DNA of 49,669 nucleotides from positions 1 to 49,669 of the forward strand of contig MEKT01000198.1 in the NCBI GenBank assembly GCA_001767435.1. Reading direction: 5' to 3'. Source of the stretch: Acidobacteria bacterium RIFCSPLOWO2_02_FULL_65_29 (GTDB taxonomy: Bacteria; Acidobacteriota; Vicinamibacteria; Vicinamibacterales; CAVVIG01). The first letter of the stretch is position 1. Each line of letters starts with the position of its first letter. Under the pieces are notes generated by a model. That model searched no databases, was not told the origin of the DNA, and saw only the letters and a program-made list of their open reading frames with translations. The position numbers were made by a program, and so were the translations under genes. Shown piece by piece: positions 17,456 through 25,550 of the stretch.

Positions 17456-18811
17456 ATGAGTGCCAAGGTCGTCACCAGAAAGCACCTGCAGCGTCGGACG
17501 TTTCTTCGTGGCTTCGGAGCCGCCGTGGCGTTGCCGCTGCTCGATGGGATGCTCCCTGCTTTTGCTGCCGTCCCGAAACCCGCCCGGCGCCTCGGGGTCA
17601 TCTACCTGCCAAACGGCATGAACATGATTGAGTGGCGGCCGAAAGCCGTGGGCGCGGCGTTCGAGTTTCCGTCGACGCTCACGCCTCTCGCGCCGTTCCG
17701 CGACAAGCTTCTCGTGCTGTCCGGCATGTCCAATGCCGAAGCCGATCCTCTGCCTGGAGAGGGCCTGGGTGACCATTCCCGAGCGCAAGCCGTGTTTCTG
17801 ACGGGCGTTCATCCCAGAAAGACGGAAGGGACCGATATTCGCGCCGGTATTTCCGCCGATCAAATCGTCGCCCGAGAGCTCGGCAGGGAGACCGAGCTGT
17901 CCTCGCTCGAGTTGGGTCTCGAGGCCGTCGACCTGGTCGGCGGCTGTGAAGACGGCTACGCGTGCGCATACAGCGGCGCAGTGGCCTGGCGCAGCGAAAC
18001 CATGCCGCTGCCCGTACTCGCTCAGCCACGCGCCGTGTTCGAGCGACTCTTCGGGGCGGGCGATGGCACGGACCGCGAGAGTCGGCTGAGCCGCATCGAG
18101 ATGGAACGCAGCATCCTCGACATGGTCTCCGACCAACTGACCAGTCTGAGGAACAGACTCGGACCGAGCGATCGTGCGAGAATCACCGAATATTTCGACT
18201 CGGTCCGCGACATCGAGCGGCGCATTCAGCGGGCGGAGGAACAGAGCGGACGAGGGGACTTTCCGGAGATCCAGCAGCCGGGCGGCATTCCCGACACGTT
18301 CGAAGAGTACGCCAAGCTCATGTTCGACCTGAACGTGTTGGCGTTCCAGACCGACCTGACGCGTATCTCCACGTTCCTCATGGGCCGCGAAAAGACCGGC
18401 CGGACGTATCCAGAGATCGGGGTGCCCGATCCGCACCACCCCATCTCCCACCATCAGAATCGTCCTGAAATGCTCGACAAGGAAGCGAAGATCAACGCGT
18501 TCCACATGAAACTGTTCGCGCATTTCCTGCAAAAGCTGCAGTCGACGCCTGACGGCGACGGCTCCCTACTCGATCACTCGCTCATCGTCCAGGGAGCGGG
18601 GATGAGCAACAGCGACATCCACTACCATCACGACCTTCCGATGCTGCTGGCCGGTGGAGGGGCGGGCCACGTCAAGGGTGGGCGGCACCTGAAGTTCGGC
18701 GAGGAGACGCCGCTGTCGAACCTGTGGCTGACCCTGATCGACAAGATGGGGCTTCCCATCGACCGCTTCGGCGACAGTAACGGCAAAATCGACTTGCTTT
18801 CCGATGTCTAG
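17456..18811 (+). CDS. DUF1552-family exported protein (Tat substrate)
   Basis: This is a 451-residue protein beginning with a twin-arginine signal (LQRRTFLRGFGAAVALPLLDG), so it is exported folded, probably with a cofactor or metal. The body is DUF1552 (GVIYLPNGMNMIEW, LSGMSNAEAD, and a C-terminal HHDLPMLLAGGGAG), related to alkaline-phosphatase / sulfatase-like folds. DUF1552 genes nearly always accompany DUF1592 genes and the products probably work together; the reaction is unknown. ATG 17456 (AAGG at 17443) is chosen over a TTG nine bases earlier. The final line of the block before the REP element is its stop at 18811. Confidence 0.92.
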   Translation: MSAKVVTRKHLQRRTFLRGFGAAVALPLLDGMLPAFAAVPKPARRLGVIYLPNGMNMIEWRPKAVGAAFEFPSTLTPLAPFRDKLLVLSGMSNAEADPLPGEGLGDHSRAQAVFLTGVHPRKTEGTDIRAGISADQIVARELGRETELSSLELGLEAVDLVGGCEDGYACAYSGAVAWRSETMPLPVLAQPRAVFERLFGAGDGTDRESRLSRIEMERSILDMVSDQLTSLRNRLGPSDRARITEYFDSVRDIERRIQRAEEQSGRGDFPEIQQPGGIPDTFEEYAKLMFDLNVLAFQTDLTRISTFLMGREKTGRTYPEIGVPDPHHPISHHQNRPEMLDKEAKINAFHMKLFAHFLQKLQSTPDGDGSLLDHSLIVQGAGMSNSDIHYHHDLPMLLAGGGAGHVKGGRHLKFGEETPLSNLWLTLIDKMGLPIDRFGDSNGKIDLLSDV

Positions 18812-18857
18812 CGGGCGTACGGGGAACTCCTAATCCCGGAAGGCACTTGAGTCGACG

Positions 18858-18908
18858 TACCGCCGCCCACGTCGCGCAGGACTTCAGTCCTGCCCTCCAG
18901 CGGCGGTA
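18858..18908. repeat. REP-like nested palindrome, copy 2
   Basis: The same 18-bp core as at 859-876 (GCAGGACTTCAGTCCTGC, here 18876-18893) is enclosed by outer arms TACCGCCGC (18858-18866) and GCGGCGGTA (18900-18908). It lies between DUF1552 and the MBL-fold gene, so it could separate their transcripts or stabilise the upstream mRNA. Confidence 0.75.
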
Positions 18909-18948
18909 GATCGAAAGAGTTGCGCTACACACGATGAGGAGGCGGTTC

Positions 18949-20052
18949 ATGAAGGCGCGCACGATGGCATTTATCCTGGCGCTCACGATGCCGGCGTGGC
19001 TCGTTTACGCCGCTCGAGCACAAGGCGTTGGCCGTCAAGGCGCCGGAGGCCGAGGTGTCGCGGAGCCGTCGCCGTACCCGGTGACCCAGGGCAAAGAGTC
19101 CAGGTTCGAGAAGATCGCGGAGGGCGTTTACCTCGCCACGGGATCGAGCGGTGGCAGTAGCCCGGTCATCGTCGGCGACCGTGAGGCGCTGATCATCGAC
19201 ACGAAAACGACCCCCGCGGCGGCGCGAGTCTTCCTCGAAGATGTCAAGCTGGTCACCAACAACAAACCCCTCCGGTACGCGGTCAACAGCCATTATCACT
19301 ACGACCACGTCGATGGCAATCAAGTGTTTCGGGCGGCTGGTATCGACGTGATTGGGCACGAGTTCGTCAAGTTTTCCATCGACAATTTCGACATCCTGCA
19401 CCGCGAGCCGTACATGACGTCGCAGGTCGTCAACGGAACGAGGCGGATCGAAATCGCTCGGAGAAACCTCGCGGAGGAAAAGGATCCGCAGAAGAAGCCG
19501 GCGCTCGAGGCGACGGTCGCTGCGGCGCTCAAGACGTGGAACGACTTGCAGGAAATCAAGCCGACCGCTCCTAATGTGACCTTCAAAGACAAGAAGGTCA
19601 TCGATCTGGGAGGGCGTGAAGTTCATCTGTTGTTCCTTGGCCGAGGTCACACGAACGGCGACACCGTCGTGTATCTGCCCAAGGAAAGGATTGTGTGTAC
19701 AGGCGACTTGATGGAGACCGGCCCGGCCTACATGGGCGATGGGCAGTTTGATGAATGGATCGCCACGCTCGAAGTCCTCAAGAACATGGATTTCCAAATC
19801 GTTCTGCCGGGCCACGGTCGGCCGTTTACGGACGGCAAGCAGCGCATCACCGCGTATCAGGGCTACCTGCGAGACGTCGTGAGGCAGGTTGACCAGTTCC
19901 GCAAGCAGGGCATCCTGGCGGAGGAAGCCGCGCAGAAAGTGGATCTCTCGGCCTACCAGCAGTGGTTCCCGAATACGGCGCGGCCGGGTGCCGAGCTCCG
20001 CGGGATCCGTCACATCTACGAGTGGCTGTACGACCAGGAGCACAAGAAGTAG
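18949..20052 (+). CDS. Exported metallo-beta-lactamase-fold hydrolase
   Basis: This is a 367-residue protein with signal peptide (about 1-23, ending ARAQ). MBL-fold metal motifs occur in order: HYHYDHVDG (about 114-122, the HxHxDH cluster), GRGHTNGD (about 230), TGDLME (about 251) and a final PGHG (about 286). The long helical segment at about 160-205 resembles insertions in alkylsulfatase- or quinol-type MBL proteins. It is a dizinc hydrolase of unknown substrate. ATG 18949 has the strong ribosome site GAGGAGG, favoured over ATG 18934, which overlaps that site. It is co-directional with the DUF1592/DUF1552 block but separated by a REP palindrome. Confidence 0.9.
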   Translation: MKARTMAFILALTMPAWLVYAARAQGVGRQGAGGRGVAEPSPYPVTQGKESRFEKIAEGVYLATGSSGGSSPVIVGDREALIIDTKTTPAAARVFLEDVKLVTNNKPLRYAVNSHYHYDHVDGNQVFRAAGIDVIGHEFVKFSIDNFDILHREPYMTSQVVNGTRRIEIARRNLAEEKDPQKKPALEATVAAALKTWNDLQEIKPTAPNVTFKDKKVIDLGGREVHLLFLGRGHTNGDTVVYLPKERIVCTGDLMETGPAYMGDGQFDEWIATLEVLKNMDFQIVLPGHGRPFTDGKQRITAYQGYLRDVVRQVDQFRKQGILAEEAAQKVDLSAYQQWFPNTARPGAELRGIRHIYEWLYDQEHKK

Positions 20053-20073
20053 TGGGCCGCGATTTCTTCACAG

Positions 20074-20087
20074 TCTCTGATCTCTGA
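20074..20087. repeat. Short heptad pair TCTCTGA
   Basis: Two perfect 7-bp units lie in the 39-nt spacer between two convergent genes, 21 nt after the MBL stop and 4 nt before the permease stop. Confidence 0.5.
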
Positions 20088-20091
20088 AACG

Positions 20092-22497
20092 TCAGTTGTC
20101 CCTGAGCGCTTCCATCGGATCGATGCGCGCGGCGCGAAGCGCCGGCACGCCGCACGCGGCGAACGCGACGAGTCCAAGCAGGACCACGACACCTGCGAAG
20201 GTCAACGGATCGGTGGCGCCGACGCCGTACAAGAGCGCGCTCATGGTGCGCGTGCCGGCCCACGCCACGCCGAGGCCGATCGTCAGACCGAGCGCCGTCA
20301 GCCCGAATCCCCGCGCCACGATCATCCGCACGACGACTCCGGCGCTCGCGCCGAGCGCGATGCGCAGGCCGATCTCGCGGCTGCGTTGTGCGACGCCGTA
20401 CGAGAGCACGCCGTACAACCCGAGCGCCGCGAGGAGCAGCGCCAGCCCCGCGAAGATGCCGACGAGCGTAGTCTGCTGTGTGCGATCGACGACGTCGAGG
20501 TCGACGATTTCTTCCATCGTCCTGATCGCGGCGACGGGCTGCTCGGCGTCGACGTCGGCAATGACGCGGCGAACGGCAGGCGCGAGGGCCAGCGGATCGC
20601 CGGCGGTCCGCACAGCCAGATGTTCGGGGAACCAGGCGGCCAGACCCTGCGCATAGGGCGCGTAGGTACCGGGCTTCATCTCGAGCCGGTACCCGCGCTC
20701 GCGCACGTCCTTGACGACGCCGACAATCGTGCGCCATGGCGCGTCTGTCGCGCCGTAGCTCACGCGGTGGCCGAGCGGGCTCTCGCCAGGCCAGTTGAGG
20801 CGTGCGAAGGTCTCGTTGATGACGACGACCGTCGGCGCATCGCGTCCGTCGCGCTCGTCGAGCAGCCGTCCTTCGACCAGCTCGACGCCGATGGTGTTCA
20901 GGTAGTCGGCCGTGCAGGCACGGAACAGCGAATCCTGGCCCGGCACCGGCACGCGCCCCTCGATGCGGTAGCTGTTCGTATTTCCGATGCTTTGAAACGG
21001 CAGGGTGGAGACGTACGCCGTGCTTTCGACGCCGGGTAGTGCACGAACGCCGGCCAGGACCCGGTCGTAGAACGCGAGCCGCGCCACCCCGTCCTGATAC
21101 TTGGCATTGGGCAGCGTGGTTCTGAGCGTCAGCAGGTGGTCGGCGCGAAACCCGACGTCGATCTCACGGAGATTGGCAAGCGTGCGAAACAACAGCCCTG
21201 CGCCCACCAGCAGCACGAGCGTCGCCGCAACCTGGGCTACGACGAGCGCGTCGCGAGTGACCGCCCGGCTGCTGCCGACGCCCGCGCGTCCACCGCGCTG
21301 CAACGTGTCGTTGATCGACGAGCGAGCCGCGTGGATAGCCGGCACGATACTGAAGACGACGCCGGTGACGATCGACAGGAATGCCGTATACGCGAGCAGC
21401 CGCGGATCCAGCCGCGACGCCGCCAGCGCAGGCATGCTCGTCGGAACCATCGCGGCCAGGATCGACATGCCCGTGGGGGCAATCACGAGTCCAATCGAGC
21501 CGCCGGCCATCGCCAGGAGCATCGCTTCGGCGAGCATTTGCCGAACCAGGCGCCGGCCGCTGGCGCCCAACGCCGCGCGCACAGCCATCTCGCTTCTGCG
21601 GCTGATTGCGCGAGACAGGAGCAGGCTGGCGACGTTGGCGCACGCAATCAGGAGCACGCACCCGGAGGCGCCGAGCAGGACGATGAGCTCGAGGCGGGTG
21701 TCGCCGAGCACGTCCTCTTTGATCGGTACGACGACGGCGCCCAGCCGTCCGTTGCTGTCGGGGAATTCGCGGGCGAGCCGGCCGGCCACGTCGCGCATGT
21801 CCTCGCGGGCCCGCTCGAGCGTGACGGCCGCCTGAAGGCGCGCGACGACATTGAGATAGTGCGAGTTCCGCATGGCCGCCTGCGCCGGAGTGAACTGGAT
21901 GGGCGCCCAGAAATCCATGTTGCGATTGCGAAACACGAACTCCCTCGGCATCACGCCGATGATCGTCCGCTTGCTTCCGTTCGTCATGACGTCGGTGCCC
22001 ACGATGGCGGGGTCTCCGGCGTAACGCCGCTGCCACAGGCCGTAGCTGATGAGGACGACCGGCGCGCCGGTCTGATCTTCCCGCTCGGTGAACGTCCGTC
22101 CGAGGACGGGTGCGACGCCCAGCACGGCGAAGAAGTTCGCCGTGACGCCTCGCCCGACGACCTGCTCGGGTGGACCGTCGGTTGTCAGGTTGAGCGACAT
22201 GCCGCGCGTGGCCGCCATGTCGGTAAAGACCCGATTCAGCTGTTTCCAGCTGAAGTAATTCGCCGGCGCGGGAGTGTTGCGCGGGAAGCTGACGTAGCTG
22301 GCGTCCTCCCACACCGTCACAACGCGATCGGGGTCGGCGTACGGCAGAGGCCGGATCAGGACCGAATCGACCACCGAGTAGATCGCCGTATTGGCGCCGA
22401 TGCCCAACGCCAGCGTGCCGATGGTGGTCAACGTGAAGATCGGCGACTTGCGCAGAACGCGCAGGCCGTATCGGAGATCCGTCAGGAGGCCGTCCAT
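20092..22497 (-). CDS. MacB/FtsX-type duplicated ABC permease (ADOP-like)
   Basis: This is an 801-residue inner-membrane protein with two FtsX-type transmembrane halves and two large periplasmic (MacB_PCD) domains: a first segment near 20-45 (FTLTTIGTLALGIGANTAIY), core membrane bundle at about 270-420 (ACANVASLLLSRAISRRSEMAVRAALG), second periplasmic domain about 450-640, and the C-terminal bundle ending PALRAARIDPMEALRDN. This matches the duplicated orphan permeases expanded in Acidobacteriota. No ATPase gene is adjacent, as is usual for the orphan type. The function is probably mechanotransmission or efflux rather than classical import (family knowledge). Convergent with the MBL gene. Confidence 0.93.
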   Translation of the reverse strand: MDGLLTDLRYGLRVLRKSPIFTLTTIGTLALGIGANTAIYSVVDSVLIRPLPYADPDRVVTVWEDASYVSFPRNTPAPANYFSWKQLNRVFTDMAATRGMSLNLTTDGPPEQVVGRGVTANFFAVLGVAPVLGRTFTEREDQTGAPVVLISYGLWQRRYAGDPAIVGTDVMTNGSKRTIIGVMPREFVFRNRNMDFWAPIQFTPAQAAMRNSHYLNVVARLQAAVTLERAREDMRDVAGRLAREFPDSNGRLGAVVVPIKEDVLGDTRLELIVLLGASGCVLLIACANVASLLLSRAISRRSEMAVRAALGASGRRLVRQMLAEAMLLAMAGGSIGLVIAPTGMSILAAMVPTSMPALAASRLDPRLLAYTAFLSIVTGVVFSIVPAIHAARSSINDTLQRGGRAGVGSSRAVTRDALVVAQVAATLVLLVGAGLLFRTLANLREIDVGFRADHLLTLRTTLPNAKYQDGVARLAFYDRVLAGVRALPGVESTAYVSTLPFQSIGNTNSYRIEGRVPVPGQDSLFRACTADYLNTIGVELVEGRLLDERDGRDAPTVVVINETFARLNWPGESPLGHRVSYGATDAPWRTIVGVVKDVRERGYRLEMKPGTYAPYAQGLAAWFPEHLAVRTAGDPLALAPAVRRVIADVDAEQPVAAIRTMEEIVDLDVVDRTQQTTLVGIFAGLALLLAALGLYGVLSYGVAQRSREIGLRIALGASAGVVVRMIVARGFGLTALGLTIGLGVAWAGTRTMSALLYGVGATDPLTFAGVVVLLGLVAFAACGVPALRAARIDPMEALRDN

Positions 22498-22543
22498 GTC
22501 GCCATTAGACGACGGGCGCCGGCGGTTGGTTGACGACGAACCC

Positions 22544-24388
22544 CTAGGCGAGCGCTGGTGAGGGTTCGACCGACGCGGCGATGGGCAGATAGATATTGAA
22601 TGTCGCGCCCTTGCCTGGCTCGCTCACCACGGTGATGTGTCCGCCGCTCTGTTTCACGATCCCGTAGACGATCGACAATCCGAGTCCCGTGCCCTTGCCC
22701 GGCTCTTTGGTCGTGAAGAAGGGCTCGAAGAGCCTTGCGCGCGTCTGTTCGTCGATGCCGGTGCCGGTGTCGCTGACGCTCAGCCGCGCGTACCGTCCGG
22801 GGCGTCCGTCGGCTTCGGCCATCGCCTCCGCTTCGTCGAGCTCGAGCTCTTCGACCTTCAGCGTCAATCGGCCGCCATCGGGCATGGCGTCGCGCGCGTT
22901 GACGACGAGATTGAGCACCACCTGCTCGATGTGCGCTTGGTCGGCAACGACGAGCGTCGGCTCGGTTGGCCGGATGCTGACGAATTCGATCTCGGGTCCC
23001 ATCAGACGGCGCAGCATCGTCTCCATGTTGCCGAGCACGTCGCCAAGCGCGAAGAGCTTCGGGCTCGTCGCCTGGCGCCGGCTGAGGGCGAGGAGCTGCC
23101 GTGTGAGGCTCGCGCCGCGCTGAACCGACTGTTTGATTTCCTTCGTCTCGTCGTGGGCCGGATCGCCGGGCGTCGTCTCCATGAGGAGCAGGTCTGCCGA
23201 TCCCATGATGCTCATCAGGATGTTGTTGAAATCGTGCGCCAGGCCGGCGGCCAGTCGTCCGATGGCTTCGAGTTTTTGCGACTGGCGCAGCCGTTCTTCG
23301 ATGGCGCGGCGCTCCGTAATGTCGCGGATGAACCCGGTAATGGCGCCCTTGTCTCCGCCGAGCCGCGCCGCCGTCAGCTCGACCGGGAACTCCGTGCCGT
23401 CGCCCCGTTGGGCCAGCATCTCGAACTGCGCGCCTGTCAGTGGGCCCTCGCCCTTCAGCATGTAGTCGCTGAAGGCCTTCATGGCCATCGCGCGCCCTGC
23501 GGGCGGCAACAGCATCTCGATGGATTTGCCGAGGATGTTCATCCGCCGGTGCCCGAACATCCGCTCGGCCGCCGGATTGAATTCGCGAATCGCGAACTGA
23601 TGGTCCATCGTGACAATGGCGTCGCTCGCGGCGTCGAGAATGGCGCCTTGCCGCGCCTCGGTTTGCGCACCCGCGCGATACACCCTGTAGGTGAGATAGA
23701 GCGGCGCGGCCGCCAGGAGCAGGGTGAGCCAGTACCCGGAGCGCTCGGTCACGGCAATGACCACCGCGGCCGCTGCCACGCCCAGGACGTAACTGCTGAG
23801 GCTCGGCAGGAAATCGGTCTTCCACACGTGCCACGCGTTCTGGCTCGTGGTGAGCGCAATCGCAACCGCGATTGGCGCGGTGTTGACGAGGAAATAGGTG
23901 AGCGCCATGCCGGTGAGCGGCGCCAGGACACCGATGTCGCTCAGGTCGGGCTCGGACGTGCCGCCGAGGCGCTGATACACCTGTCCGGCGGCCTGCACCG
24001 TCAGGACCAGGCACGCCATGTTGAAGAGCGTCCGGTACGCCGGGTTTCGCGTCCGCGAATTCAGGTTCGTCTGGCTCCAACCGCTCGCCGCGCCCACGAT
24101 CATCGTGGCGTGCGGGCCGCGCAGGATGAGCGATGCGATGTCGACCACGTAGGACACCGACATGTTCGATCCGCTGGCGATCGGGAATTGGACCTTGAAG
24201 GCGGACGTCAACGACGAGAGGAGCACGAAGAAGAGCAGTGAGAGCGGCGGCGAGAGCGACTCGGGATGCCGTGCAAGCATCAGTGCCAGGGTCACGGCGC
24301 CGAGGACGATGACCCCGACGATGTACCAGCGTGCGCGAGGCGACAGGTCTCGCAGCAAGACGTTTTCAGTATAATCCGGAGTTGACAA
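22544..24388 (-). CDS. Membrane PAS-domain sensor histidine kinase
   Basis: This is a 614-residue kinase. Six to eight membrane segments fill residues 20-230 and resemble MASE-type sensory modules. A PAS domain lies at about 245-360 (DAIVTMDHQFAIREFNPAAERMFG), then HisKA with the acceptor in LAHDFNNILMSIMG (about 383) and HATPase with NLVVNARDAMPDGG, DTGTGID and GKGTGLGLSI. The HDFNN motif is typical of NtrB/FixL-like hybrid-family kinases. No regulator is adjacent. The start is uncertain: TTG 24388 follows a stop at once, but a possible minus-strand -10 (24368-24373) lies inside that reading; a TTG at 24358 would then be the start, with almost no leader. Regulation probably shares the operator region with the efflux operon. 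Confidence 0.9.
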   Translation of the reverse strand: MSTPDYTENVLLRDLSPRARWYIVGVIVLGAVTLALMLARHPESLSPPLSLLFFVLLSSLTSAFKVQFPIASGSNMSVSYVVDIASLILRGPHATMIVGAASGWSQTNLNSRTRNPAYRTLFNMACLVLTVQAAGQVYQRLGGTSEPDLSDIGVLAPLTGMALTYFLVNTAPIAVAIALTTSQNAWHVWKTDFLPSLSSYVLGVAAAAVVIAVTERSGYWLTLLLAAAPLYLTYRVYRAGAQTEARQGAILDAASDAIVTMDHQFAIREFNPAAERMFGHRRMNILGKSIEMLLPPAGRAMAMKAFSDYMLKGEGPLTGAQFEMLAQRGDGTEFPVELTAARLGGDKGAITGFIRDITERRAIEERLRQSQKLEAIGRLAAGLAHDFNNILMSIMGSADLLLMETTPGDPAHDETKEIKQSVQRGASLTRQLLALSRRQATSPKLFALGDVLGNMETMLRRLMGPEIEFVSIRPTEPTLVVADQAHIEQVVLNLVVNARDAMPDGGRLTLKVEELELDEAEAMAEADGRPGRYARLSVSDTGTGIDEQTRARLFEPFFTTKEPGKGTGLGLSIVYGIVKQSGGHITVVSEPGKGATFNIYLPIAASVEPSPALA

Positions 24389-24395
24389 GTATCAA
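24368..24395 (-). promoter_or_regulatory. Possible divergent promoter of the PAS kinase
   Basis: On the minus strand TTGATA (24395-24390), a 16-nt spacer and TATACT (24373-24368) form a near-consensus promoter. Its -35 lies within the left half of the 22-bp palindrome, so a repressor bound there would affect both directions. Confidence 0.5.
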
Positions 24396-24411
24396 ACACG
24401 TGTTTTATACA
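24382..24411 (+). promoter_or_regulatory. Consensus promoter of the efflux operon
   Basis: TTGACA (24382-24387), an 18-nt spacer and TATACA (24406-24411) form a strong sigma70-type promoter, 15 nt before the HlyD ATG at 24427. Confidence 0.75.
24389..24410. promoter_or_regulatory. 22-bp palindromic operator, probable TetR/CecR-like site
   Basis: An inverted repeat with 11-bp half-sites and one mismatch covers 24389-24410; its core AAACACGTGTTT (24394-24405) is perfect. It fills the space between -35 and -10 of the efflux promoter, the classic position for a repressor. The TetR-family gene at the end of the same operon is the likely ligand (inference from autoregulation in the family). Confidence 0.7.
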
Positions 24412-24426
24412 TATGTTTGAGACACC

Positions 24427-25467
24427 ATGGCCAAGCGATTGATCGTGCTGCTTCTGGCCGCCACCGCAGGCACTGGCGCCTATACGTATTTCAACCGGCC
24501 TCCCACCTCCCTCGTGCTCACCGGTATCGTCACCACCCATGACGTGGTCGTGAGCTCGCAGATTGGCGGCAGACTCGAGCGACTCGCCGTGCAGGAGGGC
24601 GACACGGTCACCCGGGATCAAGTACTGGCCGTGATCGCCCCCGACGAGCTCAGGGCGGAGAGCTCGTACGCCTTGGCCAATGCGCAGGGCCTGTCGTCGC
24701 AGGTGCAGGAGGCCGCGGCGGCCTTGCGCTTCGAGCAGAAGCAGACGGTGGAACAGATTCGGCAGGCCGAGTCGAACGCCGCGGCCATCGAGGCGCAGCA
24801 CGCGGCGGCGGTGGCGGACTCCGAGAACGCTCGGCTCAATTTCGAGCGCACCCGCAGCCTGTCGGCGCAGGAGCTGGCGCCGGCGTCCCAGCTCGACCAG
24901 GCGCGCACGGCGTATGAGGCGGCACAGGCGCGCGTGGATGGGCTGAACAGGCAGGTCGACGGCCAGCGGGCAGCCGTGGCGCTGGCTCGTGCCAACAGCG
25001 AGCAGATCGCCGCGAAGGAGAGTCAGGTGCAGGCGAACGAGCACCTGCAGGCCGCGGCCGACGCGCAGCGCACCAAGGCGGACGTCCGCCTCGCCTATTC
25101 CGAAATCCGGGCGCCGATCGACGGAATTGTCGACGTGCGAGCCGCGCGCACGGGCGAGGTGGTGAACCCGGGGCAGCCGGTCGTGACGCTGATCGATCCC
25201 GACGACCTCTGGGTCCGGGCGGACGTCGAAGAGACCTACATCGATCGCGTGAAGAATGGCGACTCCCTGACAATCCGGCTGCCCTCGGGCGTCGAGGTCC
25301 AGGGGGTCGTGTTCTACCGCGGCGTCGACGCGCAGTTCGCGACGCAGCGCGACGTGAGCCGGACCAAGCGCGACATCAAGACGTTCGAAATCCGGCTGCG
25401 GTGCGACAACACCGAACGGCGGCTCGCCGTCGGCATGACGGCGTACGTGCTGTTACCGCTTCAGTGA
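24427..25467 (+). CDS. HlyD-family membrane-fusion protein of an ABC exporter (YbhG-like)
   Basis: This is a 346-residue periplasmic adaptor anchored by an N-terminal membrane helix (about 4-20). A lipoyl-like half-domain (GGRLERLAVQEGDTVTRDQVLAV) leads into a long alpha-helical hairpin (about 75-205, many Gln/Glu/Ala), then the second lipoyl half (IRAPIDGIVDVRAARTGEVV) and a beta-barrel domain (WVRADVEETYIDRVKNGD). Such proteins link an inner-membrane ABC pump to an outer-membrane exit duct. No TolC-like gene is in the window. It is the first gene of the operon HlyD, ATPase, permease, TetR, the layout seen in Escherichia coli ybhGFSR with CecR. Confidence 0.93.
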   Translation: MAKRLIVLLLAATAGTGAYTYFNRPPTSLVLTGIVTTHDVVVSSQIGGRLERLAVQEGDTVTRDQVLAVIAPDELRAESSYALANAQGLSSQVQEAAAALRFEQKQTVEQIRQAESNAAAIEAQHAAAVADSENARLNFERTRSLSAQELAPASQLDQARTAYEAAQARVDGLNRQVDGQRAAVALARANSEQIAAKESQVQANEHLQAAADAQRTKADVRLAYSEIRAPIDGIVDVRAARTGEVVNPGQPVVTLIDPDDLWVRADVEETYIDRVKNGDSLTIRLPSGVEVQGVVFYRGVDAQFATQRDVSRTKRDIKTFEIRLRCDNTERRLAVGMTAYVLLPLQ

Positions 25468-25550
25468 CAGGGCACAGGGCAGACAAAGGGCAAAGGGCAG
25501 AGGGCAGACTGCGCAAGCTGATGGCTGAGAGCTGATGGCTGAGAGCTGAC
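25468..25550. repeat. Two heptad arrays inside the efflux operon
   Basis: Immediately after the HlyD stop, units of the form NAGGGCA run to 25508. From about 25516 a second array alternates GCTGATG and GCTGAGA in strict 7-bp register up to the ATPase ATG at 25551. The last unit merges with the start region, and there is no separate Shine-Dalgarno sequence, so the repeats occupy the ATPase translation-initiation region. Confidence 0.75.

Noticed and set aside
22637-24241. 534-codon plus-strand open frame opposite the PAS kinase
   Set aside because: Same type of high-GC shadow; His/Arg-rich and without family similarity.
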